A stretch of DNA of 64,000 bases from JACRCT01 sp049841135 (GCA_049841135.1 JASGHK010000008.1:62001-126000); one strand, 5' to 3'. Positions 52,504-62,212 are shown, counted from the stretch's first letter. Numbers and translations are program-made. Notes: generated by a model from the sequence alone, not told the origin.

Positions 52504-54741
52504 ATGAACCTCAAAGCCGTGACCTTCAGCCTGGCGGCGCTGGCCGCCCTCGCCACGACCGGGTGCAGCAAGGGCCAGCAGTGCACCCCGGCCGCCTCCG
52601 AGTGCGCCGGCGAGCGCGCCGTGCTGCTCTGTCCCAGCGACGGGACCGCCTGGGCGACCTACCCCTGCGCCGCCTGGGAGACCTGCAGCGCCGGCAAGTG
52701 CAAGGCCGTGGACGGCATCGACGTCGCCTGCACGCCGGGCACTGCCAAGTGCATCAACGACCGCGTCCTGTCGGTCTGCGTCGCCGCCAACACCGCCCCC
52801 AGCATCCTCTCCTGCAACGAGAACGAGACCTGTAAGGACGGCGCGTGCGCCCCCAACGCCGCCTGCACCGCCGGCGCGACCGAGTGCGTGAGCACCTCGT
52901 TGATGCGCACCTGCTCCGCCGACGGCAAGAGCTGGGTTGCCAGTGCCTGCTCCCCGCTCGAGGCCTGCAGCGCCACCACCGGCTCGTGCGCCCGGCGCAC
53001 CGACGTCTTCTGCACCAGCGCCGACAGCACCTGCGTCGACGGCGTACCCTTCGTCTGCAAGAAGGACGGCACGGGCTTCGACACCACGGCCTGCGCAGCG
53101 AACACCCACTGCGTCGGCGACGGCCGCTGCCAGGGCAACAGCACCACCGGCTGCGTCGTCGGCAGCACCTGCAGCGGCGACACCGTCGTCAGCTGCAGCA
53201 ACGACGGCAAGACCACCACCTACACCCAGTGCGCCGTCGGCCACTCGTGCGTGGCCGACCCGGCCACCCGCTCCGCCTCCTGCAAGCAGGTCGTCTGCGG
53301 CGCCGGTACCCGCCGCTGCGGCAACCCCGCCGACGCCTCTGCCGACCCGGGGGCCTTCGTCTCCACCTGCAAGCCGGACGGCTCGGGCTGGGCGGTGGCG
53401 CGCTGCGAGACGGGCTCCGTCTGCAACGGAGGCATCTGCGTGTTCGACTGCCTGCCCGGCACCACAGCCTGCAGCGACAACTCCATCGTCACCTGCAGCG
53501 CCCAGGGCAAGTGGGACCGGGCGAGCGTGACCCGCTGCGGCGAGAACGAGGTCTGCGCGCAGCTCCCCGATGGCCGGACCCGCTGCGACGACTACCTCTG
53601 CCTCTACATGTTGAACGGCACCTGCACGGACTCCCAGCACTTCGTCGCCTGCAAGGATGGCGACCTGCAGCCCATCGTCTTCTGCCCCAACGGCTGCATG
53701 GACGACGTCTGCCTCGCCCCCTGCATCGAAGGCGAGACCCAGTGCTCGGGCGACACGATCGTCACCTGCACCAAGGAAGGCAGCTGGCCCACCGCCGCCA
53801 CCGAGAATTGCGGCGTCCCAGCGGGCACCCTCTCCCCCCAGGTCTGCATCCAGCTTTCGGAGCTCCCGGGCGCCCACAAGGCGACGTGCGGCGACCCGGA
53901 GTGCGCGGTCATTTCGCAGACCTGCACGCCTGACGGAAAGCTGCGCAAGTGCACCAACGGCCTGCTGGGCGCCGCCGAGGACTGCCCGACGGGCACCACC
54001 TGCCGTTCGGCGATCGTCGGGTGCTGGCAGGACGACTGCGCCGCCGATGAGACGCTCTGTATCGACGTCGGGACGAACACCAGCAGCCTGGGCTACCGCA
54101 CCTGCGAGAACGGCGCCTGGAGCGAGACCTACGAGTCCTGTGGGCAGACGAGCCTGAAGGCCGACAAGGTCTGCCAGGACAGCTTCAGCGACACTGGCAA
54201 GAGGGTCGCTCTCTGCTCGGACCCGGCGGCGTGCACGCCTGGCGCCGTGCGCTGCACGCGGGATGGCAAGGTCGAGACCTGCCAGCAGGACCGCACCTGG
54301 GCCCCGCCGACGGACTGCGCCTACGGCACCTGCAAGCTCGGCGCATGCACCGCGGACTGCATCCCCGGCGAGAAGGTGTGCGGCGTCCCGGTCGCGGACA
54401 TGTACGGGCAGGATGCGTGGAGCAAGACGGGGCTGTGCAGCCCCGCCGCGCGGATGCCCGATTGGTCCACGATCCCGACCTGCGACCCGGGGTCGTACTG
54501 CCGCCTCGATGCCTCGGGGAAGGCGCTCGGGTGCGTGGAGTGCGTGGGCACGCGCACCAGCACGGGCTACGTCGACACCCGCTGCGGCGGTGACTTCACC
54601 TTCGGCTACAAGGTCGAGTTCTGCGGTCCCAGCAACACCTGGTTGTCCGGGGCCTCGATGACCCTGAGCTGCAACAACCAGTACTGCTTCAGCGCCCTGC
54701 CCTACACGCCGGCGTACTGCGGGATGCCGCCCCCCAAGTAG
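52504..54741 (+). CDS. Cysteine-rich repeat lipoprotein
   Basis: 745 residues; the ATG at 52504 follows AGGGGAG. The signal peptide ends in the lipobox LATTGC. The mature protein is built of about 15 imperfect modules of 40-55 residues with the pattern C(T/V)PGxxxCxxxxVxxCxxDGxxWxxxxC(xx)xxxCxxGxC, for example CTPGTAKCINDRVLSVCVAA and CIEGETQCSGDTIVTCTKEG. Nearly all cysteines should be disulfide-bonded outside the cell. Such proteins are frequent in Myxococcota and Bradymonadales, with unproven roles in adhesion or predation. Its position after the sigma/FecR pair suggests it may be a target of that system. Confidence 0.85.
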   Translation: MNLKAVTFSLAALAALATTGCSKGQQCTPAASECAGERAVLLCPSDGTAWATYPCAAWETCSAGKCKAVDGIDVACTPGTAKCINDRVLSVCVAANTAPSILSCNENETCKDGACAPNAACTAGATECVSTSLMRTCSADGKSWVASACSPLEACSATTGSCARRTDVFCTSADSTCVDGVPFVCKKDGTGFDTTACAANTHCVGDGRCQGNSTTGCVVGSTCSGDTVVSCSNDGKTTTYTQCAVGHSCVADPATRSASCKQVVCGAGTRRCGNPADASADPGAFVSTCKPDGSGWAVARCETGSVCNGGICVFDCLPGTTACSDNSIVTCSAQGKWDRASVTRCGENEVCAQLPDGRTRCDDYLCLYMLNGTCTDSQHFVACKDGDLQPIVFCPNGCMDDVCLAPCIEGETQCSGDTIVTCTKEGSWPTAATENCGVPAGTLSPQVCIQLSELPGAHKATCGDPECAVISQTCTPDGKLRKCTNGLLGAAEDCPTGTTCRSAIVGCWQDDCAADETLCIDVGTNTSSLGYRTCENGAWSETYESCGQTSLKADKVCQDSFSDTGKRVALCSDPAACTPGAVRCTRDGKVETCQQDRTWAPPTDCAYGTCKLGACTADCIPGEKVCGVPVADMYGQDAWSKTGLCSPAARMPDWSTIPTCDPGSYCRLDASGKALGCVECVGTRTSTGYVDTRCGGDFTFGYKVEFCGPSNTWLSGASMTLSCNNQYCFSALPYTPAYCGMPPPK

Positions 54742-54765
54742 TCGGAGCCAGCGGCCATGAAGAAT

Positions 54766-54804
54766 GAAGCGGAGCCGGGTCTTCCCGGCTCCGCTTCTCG
54801 TTTT
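54766..54804 (+). terminator. Strong intrinsic terminator, bidirectional
   Basis: The 14-bp perfect stem GAAGCGGAGCCGGG / CCCGGCTCCGCTTC with a 4-base loop is followed by TCGTTTT. It lies between the converging Cys-rich lipoprotein and TPR genes. Confidence 0.92.
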
Positions 54805-54838
54805 CAGCCCTGAGGCTCTGCGTCGGCGCGGCCCGCGC

Positions 54839-56026
54839 TCAGTGCTGCTCGCGCAGCGCGGCCAGGAACTCGCGGGCCTTCTGCGAGACCGGGTGCGAGG
54901 CGGGGGCACGCTCGACGAGCTTCTCGGCGGTGGCGCGCGCATCCTTGCCGCGGCCTGCGTTCCAGTAGGCGAGCGCGAGGTTGTAGGCCGGCACGGGATC
55001 CTGCGGCGCGAGCGAGGCGGCCTTTTCCAGCACCTCGACCGCTTCCGGCGAGCGCTTGGCGTTGAGCAGCGTGCCCAGGTCGTTGAGCGGCCGCCACTGG
55101 TCCGGCGCCAGCTTCGTGGCCTCGCGCAGCTCGGCGATGGCTGCGTCGGGCTTGTCGGCTGCGTCGAGCAGCATCGACTTGAGGTGGTGCCCGCGCCAGC
55201 CCTTGGGGAAGTCCTTGATCAGCCGGTCGATGGCCGCGGCGGCAGCCTTGGCGTCGCCGGAGGCGAGCGCGGCCGTCGCCAGGTTGCAGAAGGCGTCCTC
55301 GCTCGGGTCGACGGCCGTCTGGGCCTGCAGCGCGGCGACGGCGCCCGGCATGTCGTTCTGCTTGAGCCGGACGGCGGCGAGCTTGTCGCACAGCGCGCCG
55401 ACTTGGGGCAGGAGCTGGCGGCCCTGGTTGAGCACCTTGGCGGCCATGTCGTCGCGGCCGACCCGGCTCAACGAATCGGCGAGCGTCAGGTAGCCGTCGG
55501 CGAAGCGCGGGTCGAGCTCGAGCGCGCGGGTGAAGGCGGCGATGGCCTCGCCCTTCTTGCCTGCGGCCTCGTAGGCGACGCCAAGCGCATAGGCGACGAC
55601 GACCGCCTTGGGATCGATCTGCGCGGCCGCCGTCAGCTCGGCGAGCGCCTGATCGAACTTCGAGGCGACGCACAGCGCGCGGCCGAGGTGGTAGTGCGTG
55701 AAGGCGGCCGAGGGCGCTGCGGCGGTCGCCTTGGAGAGCGTGGCGATCGCCTGGTCGAGCTGCCCGGCGCCTTCCTGCACCAGCGCTCGCAGCACCAGCG
55801 CCTCGGCGTTCCGGGGCTCGCGCACGAGCAGCTTGTCGAGCAGCGTCCGCGCCGAGTCGGGCAGCCCGATGCCCAAGGCCAGGCGGGCCATCCCCAGGTT
55901 CGCGGGCGTGTGGCCCGGATCAGCGAGCAGCGCTTCGCGGAAGGCCTGCGCTGCTTCGGCGAAGACGGCCTCCGAGAGCAGCTTTTCGCCCGAGCGGGCG
56001 AGTCGTTCGACGTGTTCGTGGGTCAT
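54839..56026 (-). CDS. TPR-repeat protein
   Basis: 395 residues and no signal peptide, so cytoplasmic. It consists almost entirely of tetratricopeptide repeats (for example AEAAQAFREALLADPGHTPANL, then AFTRALELDPRFADGYLTLADSL and AEKLVERAPASHPVSQKAREFL). It is a protein-protein interaction scaffold; partners are unknown. It lies 13 bp downstream of the Ala/Gly-rich protein gene in the same direction, so the two may form an operon. Confidence 0.85.
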   Translation of the reverse strand: MTHEHVERLARSGEKLLSEAVFAEAAQAFREALLADPGHTPANLGMARLALGIGLPDSARTLLDKLLVREPRNAEALVLRALVQEGAGQLDQAIATLSKATAAAPSAAFTHYHLGRALCVASKFDQALAELTAAAQIDPKAVVVAYALGVAYEAAGKKGEAIAAFTRALELDPRFADGYLTLADSLSRVGRDDMAAKVLNQGRQLLPQVGALCDKLAAVRLKQNDMPGAVAALQAQTAVDPSEDAFCNLATAALASGDAKAAAAAIDRLIKDFPKGWRGHHLKSMLLDAADKPDAAIAELREATKLAPDQWRPLNDLGTLLNAKRSPEAVEVLEKAASLAPQDPVPAYNLALAYWNAGRGKDARATAEKLVERAPASHPVSQKAREFLAALREQH

Positions 56027-56039
56027 GGCGGGCTAGACC

Positions 56040-57464
56040 CTACCTCGCCTGGGCCTTCTCCGGGCGCTCGGTGGAGCTGTCGGTCGTCCGCGGGCGCATG
56101 TCGGTCATGGTCGCCAGCACAATCTGCATCGCGAGGCGGCGGGAGTCGACGGCCTGGTCGGTCCAGACCTTCTCGCCGAGCGGGATGTGGATGTCGCGCA
56201 GGTTCGAGACGGCGGTCGTCGGGTTGTAGTCGAAGCGCGAGCCGAAGAGCAGGTGCCCGGCGCCATGGAGGGCAGCGCTGGCCATGGCCTTGACGTTGAT
56301 GTCCACCGACCCGCCGACGCCCGCTCCGACGCCGCCCGCCGCGCCTGCCCCGAAGGAGAGGCGCAGGTGGCCGTCCTTGTAACCGATGACGCCCTTGGCC
56401 TCTGCGCCGGCCCCCGCCCAGGCGTCCGCGTGGCCCTCGAGGGTCACGAAGCTGCCGATGCCGATGTGGCCCTCGACGCCGGCCTTTACGCCGGCGAAGG
56501 CCTTGCCGCCCACCTCGGCGTCGATACGCGGAGGGTTGAGCGTGGCGGCGACGGTGACCTTGCCCTCGGCGCGTGCGGCCGCCTCGACGTAGGCGTCGAC
56601 GTCGCCGTGCAGGTCGAGCCTCTCGCCGCCGAGGTCGATGCCGACCGACTGGAACTGGGCGCTGGCCTGCGCGCGGGCCTCGATGCCGGCGGCGGCCTCG
56701 CCCGTGGCGACTACGCCGTTCTTGCCGATCTCGACGTTGCCCTCGGCCTCGGCGAACGCGCGGGCGGTGGCCTCGGCCTGGGCGTCGGCCGTCCCGTACT
56801 TGCCTTCGAGGTGGGCCGAGCCTTGAGCGGTGGCGCCGATGCTGGCGCTGGCGCGGCCCTGGGCCTTGAGGCCGCGTGCGTCGAGGCGCGCCGAGCCGCC
56901 GCGGCTGGTGACGATCTCCGCGGCCGCGCGGCCCTGGTAGTCGAGCCGGCCGAGCTTGGTGTCCTTGGAGCAGGAGCCTTCCGTCGAGGGGCCGGAGCGG
57001 TGCGTCGTCTCGCCCCCTACCTCGAGGCTGGAGAGGCCGACGCTGAAGCGACGGCGCTTGGTGGTGCCCGACTCATCCTCGGTGGTCTCGTCGTGCTCGA
57101 CGCGCAGCCCGGTCTTCTCCTCCAGCTTCTCGAGCTTCTTCTGGCGGGCGTCGGCCTTGGCGTCGGAGAGCTTGGGCTTCTTGATCTTCGGCAGCGCCGG
57201 GCCCGACAGCTCGTGGGCCACCTGCTGCAGCTGCGCGAGCAGGTCGGAGAGGGAGCGGTCGGCGAAGTCGTTGGGGCTGAGCACCACCGTCGGCTTCTTC
57301 TGGGCGGCAGCGCTCGTCTTGGAAGCAGACTCGAACTCGTCGGAGCGGGCGGCCTTCGCCTTGCCGCTCGTCTTCACCTTGGTCTTGTCCTGAGTTGTCG
57401 CGGCAGCCGACCTGGCGCGATGCGTCGTCTTGGTGGGGTGGGCGGCTTTCTTGTCGATGCGCAT
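56040..57464 (-). CDS. Ala/Gly-rich repeat protein of unknown function
   Basis: 474 residues from the ATG at 57464. The N-terminal 45 residues are basic and Ala/Thr-rich; about 60-130 is a helical charged region (LSDAKADARQKKLEKLEEKTG). From about 180 to 430 the protein is a regular Ala/Gly-rich repeat: LKAQGRASASIGATAQGSAHL, then AEATARAFAEAEGNVEIGKNG, IEARAQASAQFQ and WAGAGAEAKGVIGYKDGHLRL. It ends in GAGVGGSVDINVKAMASAAL and a short structured tail. Comparable glycine/alanine repeats occur in secreted or toxin-delivery proteins of myxobacteria, but no toxin domain is visible. The repeats suggest a beta-solenoid or collapsed fibrous structure. Confidence 0.75.
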   Translation of the reverse strand: MRIDKKAAHPTKTTHRARSAAATTQDKTKVKTSGKAKAARSDEFESASKTSAAAQKKPTVVLSPNDFADRSLSDLLAQLQQVAHELSGPALPKIKKPKLSDAKADARQKKLEKLEEKTGLRVEHDETTEDESGTTKRRRFSVGLSSLEVGGETTHRSGPSTEGSCSKDTKLGRLDYQGRAAAEIVTSRGGSARLDARGLKAQGRASASIGATAQGSAHLEGKYGTADAQAEATARAFAEAEGNVEIGKNGVVATGEAAAGIEARAQASAQFQSVGIDLGGERLDLHGDVDAYVEAAARAEGKVTVAATLNPPRIDAEVGGKAFAGVKAGVEGHIGIGSFVTLEGHADAWAGAGAEAKGVIGYKDGHLRLSFGAGAAGGVGAGVGGSVDINVKAMASAALHGAGHLLFGSRFDYNPTTAVSNLRDIHIPLGEKVWTDQAVDSRRLAMQIVLATMTDMRPRTTDSSTERPEKAQAR

Positions 57465-57722
57465 GGCTCCTCCGAGGGCGACCGGATTATCGCCTGGGCG
57501 GCGCCGAAGTTGCCCATCCTCGCGCGGTTGCTCTGCTTTTTCGGATCCGGCTGGCAGCACGTCACGCACCGCGTCAGCCAACCCCTCGTCCCCACGGTCG
57601 ATTTTCGCGAGCCCCGGAGGGGGCAAGCGATCGCCGGGGCCTGCGTACTGCTGGCAGCCTTCACACCTAGCCCCGCTCAGCCCTTCCGGCTAATGTGCGC
57701 GGCCCGCGACAGGAGGAGCCCC

Positions 57723-58145
57723 ATGCTCTGGAAGCGTCTCTACAACACGGTCTGGCTCGCGAGCTTCTCGTTCCTCGCCATCCCGCACATCTTCGGCAGG
57801 CACCTCGCCGTGGCCATCATCCACGCCGCCTTCGGCATCGCCATGCTGGTGATGGCGCGGATGAACGCCAACGAAGTCTCGAAGATGGCGGTCCCGGACC
57901 GCATCAAGCGCATCAGCAAGGGCGTGGTCATGACCACCACGCTGCTCGCGGTCCTCGGGGTCGTCCTCGGCGCCCTCAAGCACATCTCCGGCGTGCCCGA
58001 GCTGGCCGCCAACATCGTCGCCGGCTTCCACGTCTTCATCGCGCTGGCCGTGCTGTCGCAGTCCTCGTCGCTCGCGACCGCCTTCGACATGTGGGAGGAG
58101 AAGGAGATTGCTCCTTCCCAGCCCACGCCTCCCGCGGCGTCGTAG
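57723..58145 (+). CDS. Small membrane protein, four predicted helices
   Basis: 140 residues; the ATG at 57723 follows AGGAGG. Hydrophobic segments at about 9-24, 27-44, 68-86 and 95-115 indicate four membrane helices, with a short acidic C-terminal tail (MWEEKEIAPSQPTPPAAS). No family was recognised. It is divergent from the Ala/Gly-rich gene and 85 bp upstream of the M13 peptidase. Confidence 0.7.
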   Translation: MLWKRLYNTVWLASFSFLAIPHIFGRHLAVAIIHAAFGIAMLVMARMNANEVSKMAVPDRIKRISKGVVMTTTLLAVLGVVLGALKHISGVPELAANIVAGFHVFIALAVLSQSSSLATAFDMWEEKEIAPSQPTPPAAS

Positions 58146-58230
58146 CGCTGACCTTCTGCGCAGGCGGGCAACCTCTTGCTTGCCCGCCACCCTCGAGCGC
58201 TGTTACTTGGGCCTCCTTCCTGGAGGTCCC

Positions 58231-60276
58231 ATGCGCCGTGCCACGCTGCTCTGCTCACTGTTGATCGTCGCGGGCTGCAAGACGTCCCCCGCGACCGCCC
58301 CCAGCGCCGCCCTCGACCTGCAGCCCATCGACGCGACCGCGCTCGACCGTGCGGTCTCGCCCTGCGATGACTTCTACCAGTTCGCCTGCGGCAGCTGGCT
58401 CGCGCGCACCGAGATCCCCGCGGACAAGCCGGCCTGGAGCCGCGGTTTCTCCTACCTGACCGACCGCAACCAGCAGCTGCTGCGCGCCATCGTCGAGGCC
58501 GACGCGGGTGGCAAGGCGGCGATGGACGATCCCTTCGGCGAGAAGGTCGGCGACTACTACGCGGCCTGCATGGACGAGGCGGCGGTCGAGGCCAACGGCC
58601 TCTCGCAGCTCAAGCAGGAGTGGGCGCGCATCGACGCCATCAAGGACGCTGACAGCCTCGTCGAGGAGATCGCCCGCGAGCACCTCAACGGCAGCGGCGC
58701 GGCCTTCAACCTCACCGCCGACCAGGACGCCAAGGACGCCACGCAGGTCATCGCCATCCTGATGCAGGGCGGCCTGTCGCTGCCCGACCGCGACTACTAC
58801 TTGTCGAAGGAGGAGAAGGAGACCGCCATCCGCGCCAAGTACGACGCGCACCTGCAGGCGATGCTTTCCCTGGCGGGCGTGCCTGCGGCCGAGGCGGTCG
58901 AGCAGGCCAAGGCCATCGAGGCGCTGGAGACCTCGCTCGCCGAGACGCACTGGACGCGCACCGAGATGCGCGACCCGATCCGCATCTACAACCGCGTCAA
59001 CCGCGACGGCCTGGAGAAGCTGGCGCCGCAGTTCAAGTGGGAGCGCTACTTCAAGGCCCTGGGCGCGCCGGGCGTCACCGCCGTGAGCACCACCACGCCC
59101 AAGTTCGTCGAGCGGGTCGGCAAGCTCGTCGCCGAGACGCCGCTGGCGACCTGGCAGGCCTACCTGCGCTGGCACGTCCTGAGCGAGATGGCCGGGTCGC
59201 GGGCGCTGCCCAAGGCGTTCGTGGAGCAGAACTTCAAGTTCGCGAGCGACGCGTTCACCGGCGCCAAGGAGATGAAGCCGCGCTGGAAGCACTGCGTGGA
59301 CTCGGTGGACGGCGGCCTGGGCGAGGCGCTGGGCGCCGGCTACGTGCGCCGCCACTTCGGGCCGGAGGGCAAGGCGCGCACGGTGAAGATGGTCGAGGAG
59401 ATCGAGAAGGCGATGGGCAAGGACATCGAGGGCCTGGCCTGGATGGACGCCGCGACCAAGGAGCAGGCGCAGAAGAAGCTCACCAAGGTCACCAACAAGA
59501 TCGGCTACCCGGACAAGTGGCGCGACTACTCCTCGATGAAGATCAGCCGCGCCTCGCACTTCCAGAACGTGCTCGCCGCGGCGGACTTCGAGTCCAAGCG
59601 CGTGCTGGCGAAGATCAGCAAGCCGGTGGACCGCGGCGAGTGGTTCATGAGCCCGCCGACGGTGAACGCCTACTACAACCCGGCGATGAACGAGATGGTC
59701 TTCCCGGCCGGCATCCTCCAGCCGCCGTTCTTCAACCGGATGGCGCCGGAGGTCGTCAACTACGGGGCCATCGGGATGGTGGTCGGGCACGAGCTGACGC
59801 ACGGCTTCGACGACGAGGGCCGCAATTACGACGGCGACGGCAACCTCAAGGAGTGGTGGACGGAGTCGGTGGGCAAGGAGTTCGAGAAGAAGGCCCAGTG
59901 CGTCGTCGACCAGTTCGCGGGCTACGAGTCGGTGCCCGGCGCCAAGCTCAACGGCAAGCTGACCCTGGGCGAGAACATCGCGGACCTCGGCGGGCTCAAG
60001 CTCTCGTACGCGGCGTACAGGGCGGCCGGCGAGAAGGACAAGGCGCTGGAGGGCTTCACCCCCGAGCAGCAGTTCTTCCTGGGCTACGCGCAGTCGTGGT
60101 GCTTCAAGGCGCGCGAGCAGTACGCCCGGATGCTGGTGACGCTCGACCCGCACTCGCCGCCGCGCTTCCGCGTCAACGGGCCGCTCTCGAACATGACCGA
60201 GTTCGGGCAGGCGTTCTCCTGCCAGGCCGGGAGCCCGATGGTGAAGGCGGCGGAGAAGCGCTGCGAGGTGTGGTGA
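58231..60276 (+). CDS. M13-family zinc metallopeptidase lipoprotein
   Basis: 681 residues; the ATG at 58231 follows GGAGG. The lipobox LLIVAGC follows a short signal peptide, so this is a membrane-anchored neprilysin/PepO-type endopeptidase. Features are the N-terminal CDDFYQFACGSWLART, NAYYNPAMNEMVFPAGIL, the zinc site VVGHELTHGFDDEGRN (HExxH), and the third zinc ligand in LGENIADLGGLKLSY, followed by CFKAREQYARMLVTLDPHSP and the C-terminal CEVW. All catalytic residues are present and length is normal. It degrades small peptides in the periplasm or at the surface. Confidence 0.95.
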   Translation: MRRATLLCSLLIVAGCKTSPATAPSAALDLQPIDATALDRAVSPCDDFYQFACGSWLARTEIPADKPAWSRGFSYLTDRNQQLLRAIVEADAGGKAAMDDPFGEKVGDYYAACMDEAAVEANGLSQLKQEWARIDAIKDADSLVEEIAREHLNGSGAAFNLTADQDAKDATQVIAILMQGGLSLPDRDYYLSKEEKETAIRAKYDAHLQAMLSLAGVPAAEAVEQAKAIEALETSLAETHWTRTEMRDPIRIYNRVNRDGLEKLAPQFKWERYFKALGAPGVTAVSTTTPKFVERVGKLVAETPLATWQAYLRWHVLSEMAGSRALPKAFVEQNFKFASDAFTGAKEMKPRWKHCVDSVDGGLGEALGAGYVRRHFGPEGKARTVKMVEEIEKAMGKDIEGLAWMDAATKEQAQKKLTKVTNKIGYPDKWRDYSSMKISRASHFQNVLAAADFESKRVLAKISKPVDRGEWFMSPPTVNAYYNPAMNEMVFPAGILQPPFFNRMAPEVVNYGAIGMVVGHELTHGFDDEGRNYDGDGNLKEWWTESVGKEFEKKAQCVVDQFAGYESVPGAKLNGKLTLGENIADLGGLKLSYAAYRAAGEKDKALEGFTPEQQFFLGYAQSWCFKAREQYARMLVTLDPHSPPRFRVNGPLSNMTEFGQAFSCQAGSPMVKAAEKRCEVW

Positions 60277-60278
60277 AA

Positions 60279-60296
60279 GGAAAGGCGCCTTTCCTT
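60279..60296 (+). terminator. Short palindrome after the M13 peptidase gene
   Basis: GGAAAGGCGCCTTTCC is a perfect 16-base palindrome just after the stop codon. The stem is short and there is no loop or T-run, so it is only a weak terminator candidate. Confidence 0.35.
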
Positions 60297-60367
60297 CGCC
60301 GACGCCTCAGTAAGAATCTCTTTCCTTTCGCTGCCCCCAAGGAAAGACTTCTTTACCGAGGCCACAA

Positions 60368-61532
60368 ATGCCAAGAGTTTCGGGTCAGTACGACAGGACT
60401 AGGGTGGGAGGCGAGGAGGTCGCGGCCTTCATTCCCGCCCCTCTGCCCCCATCGGAGCCTCCGCTCGACATGGGGAGACTTGCACCTGACCTTCAGCGAG
60501 CCGAGTTGGCCCTCGGACGACTGGAATTGGCCAGCGCGATGGTGCCGTCGGTCTCCTGGTTCCTCTACTCGTTCGTGCGGAAGGAAGCGGTCGTCTCCTC
60601 GCAGATTCGAAGGAACCCAGGCGACGTTGATCGACCTACTCACGTTCGAAGCCGAACCGGCCGCCGATTCCGCCGACGTCCAGGAGATTTGCAACTACCT
60701 CGACGCGGTCCACTTCGCGCGCCAGCAACTCTCGAATCCCCAGGGCCTTCCGCTCTCAGTCCGCCTGCTGAACGAAACGCATCGTCGGCTGATGAAGGGC
60801 GTTCGGGGCCAAGAGAAGCTCCCTGGCGAGGTTCGTCAGAGTCAGAACTGGATTGGTGGGACGAGGCCGGGCAATGCCGTCTTCGTTCCTCCCCCACCCC
60901 ACGCGGTGGCGGGGCTCTTGGGGGAACTCGAGCGCTTCATCCACGGCGCCAGCCCGCTCGCGCCCCTCGCGAGGGCCGGCCTCGTGCACGTCCAGTTCGA
61001 GACCATTCACCCGTACCTCGACGGCAACGGAAGGCTCGGTCGCCTTCTCATCGCGCTCCTGCTCGAGCATTGGAAGCTCCTCACCCAGCCGCTGCTGTAC
61101 CTGAGTTCCTTCTTCAAGCAGCACCGCGGCGAGTACTACCGCCGCCTCGGCGCGGTCCGAAGCGACGGTGACTTCGAGGGCTGGCTTGCGTTCTTCTTTG
61201 AGGGCGTGACGTCCGTGGCGAACGAGGCCGTCAGCACGACGCGCGACCTCTTTGCGATGGTCGCCACCGACCGAGAGAAGGTGCTGGCCACCAAGTCCTC
61301 CTCATTGATGGCCGCGCGCCTCTTCGAACTCCTCCCCGAGCACCCGATCGTCACCATCTCCGGCGTCGGCACCTTGCTGAAGACGACGAAGCCCACCGCC
61401 ACTAAAGCCGTGACAGCGCTCGTCGACGCAGGCGTCCTCGTCGAACGGCCAGGCCAGGGCCGAGCTCGCGCGTTCGCCTACGGCGCGTACCTCGAGCGAC
61501 TGGCGGCCGGCACGGAACTCGAAGACCGCTGA
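60368..61532 (+). CDS. Class II Fic-domain protein, one-base frameshift in the inhibitory motif
   Basis: 387 residues when corrected; the ATG at 60368 follows an AT-richer leader. It is the usual Fic/DOC architecture: an N-terminal helical domain with the autoinhibitory motif SSQIEGT ((S/T)xxxE(G/N)), the Fic core HPYLDGNGRLGRLLIALLL at about residue 215 (HxFx(D/E)GNGRxxR, here Tyr for Phe), and a C-terminal winged-helix domain (VGTLLKTTKPTATKAVTALVDAGVL). Fic proteins transfer AMP to target proteins. The doubled T in GATTC at 60604-60608 destroys exactly the inhibitory SSQIEG motif; removing it restores it. The neighbouring base composition is somewhat AT-richer, which may indicate transfer. 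Confidence 0.87.
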
Positions 61533-61549
61533 TCTCACCAGAGGTGGCA

Positions 61550-62185
61550 ATGACGGCCGAGACGCAGGCGCCTGCGCTCAACGAAGCACGGTGTTCGGTC
61601 CACTCGGAGGCCGCCGCCTTTGCCGTCTGCACTCGCTGCGGACGATTTGTCTGCGCACAGTGCCTGCCGGACCTTTCCGTGAGCGCGGAAGACCTTTGCC
61701 ACGACTGCTTCCAGCTCACCGCCGCGGTGCCACCTCGACGTTTCGGCGGCGTCCTGTGGATCTTCTTCGCCTATGTCGCGATGGACGCTGTCCAATGGTC
61801 GCGGCAGCTGGTGACCAATCTGCAGTTGGCCCGCGATATTCCGGGTCTGCTCGTGGACGCCCCGCCCGAGTACCTTGTGAATACCGTGGGTTGGTTGCAG
61901 GTGGCCCTCGTCCTCGTGGTGTTCGAACTGCTGTCCCTCGTGTACCTCGCGTTCGCGATGGTGCAGATCTTCCGGCGCCGACGCTCGGCACGTTTGCTGG
62001 CCATCGGCCTGCTCGCGCTGTCAGGCGTCGCGCCGTTGGTGACCACGGGCTTGTTCCGCTTGGTCCCAGTCATGGCTCAGTATGTTGAGTTCGGACCGGA
62101 GACATTCGTGTCGGCGGTCTTGGCAGCGGCTTGGATCCTCTATTGGCTGCTGTCGAGGCGGGTGAAGGAGACGTTGGTGCTGTGA
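61550..62185 (+). CDS. Zinc-finger (B-box-like) membrane protein, DUF2569-like
   Basis: 211 residues. The N-terminal 45 residues hold a B-box-type zinc ribbon: CSVHSEAAAFAVCTRCGRFVC, then CLPDL and CHDC. Four membrane segments follow (about 68-88, 118-145, 152-175, 188-205), matching the DUF2569-like layout. It is 17 bp downstream of the Fic gene and may be co-transcribed. The role is unknown; such proteins are common in Myxococcota. Confidence 0.75.
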   Translation: MTAETQAPALNEARCSVHSEAAAFAVCTRCGRFVCAQCLPDLSVSAEDLCHDCFQLTAAVPPRRFGGVLWIFFAYVAMDAVQWSRQLVTNLQLARDIPGLLVDAPPEYLVNTVGWLQVALVLVVFELLSLVYLAFAMVQIFRRRRSARLLAIGLLALSGVAPLVTTGLFRLVPVMAQYVEFGPETFVSAVLAAAWILYWLLSRRVKETLVL

Positions 62186-62212
62186 GGGGGCGTGGGCTCC
62201 TCGTCGCGCATA

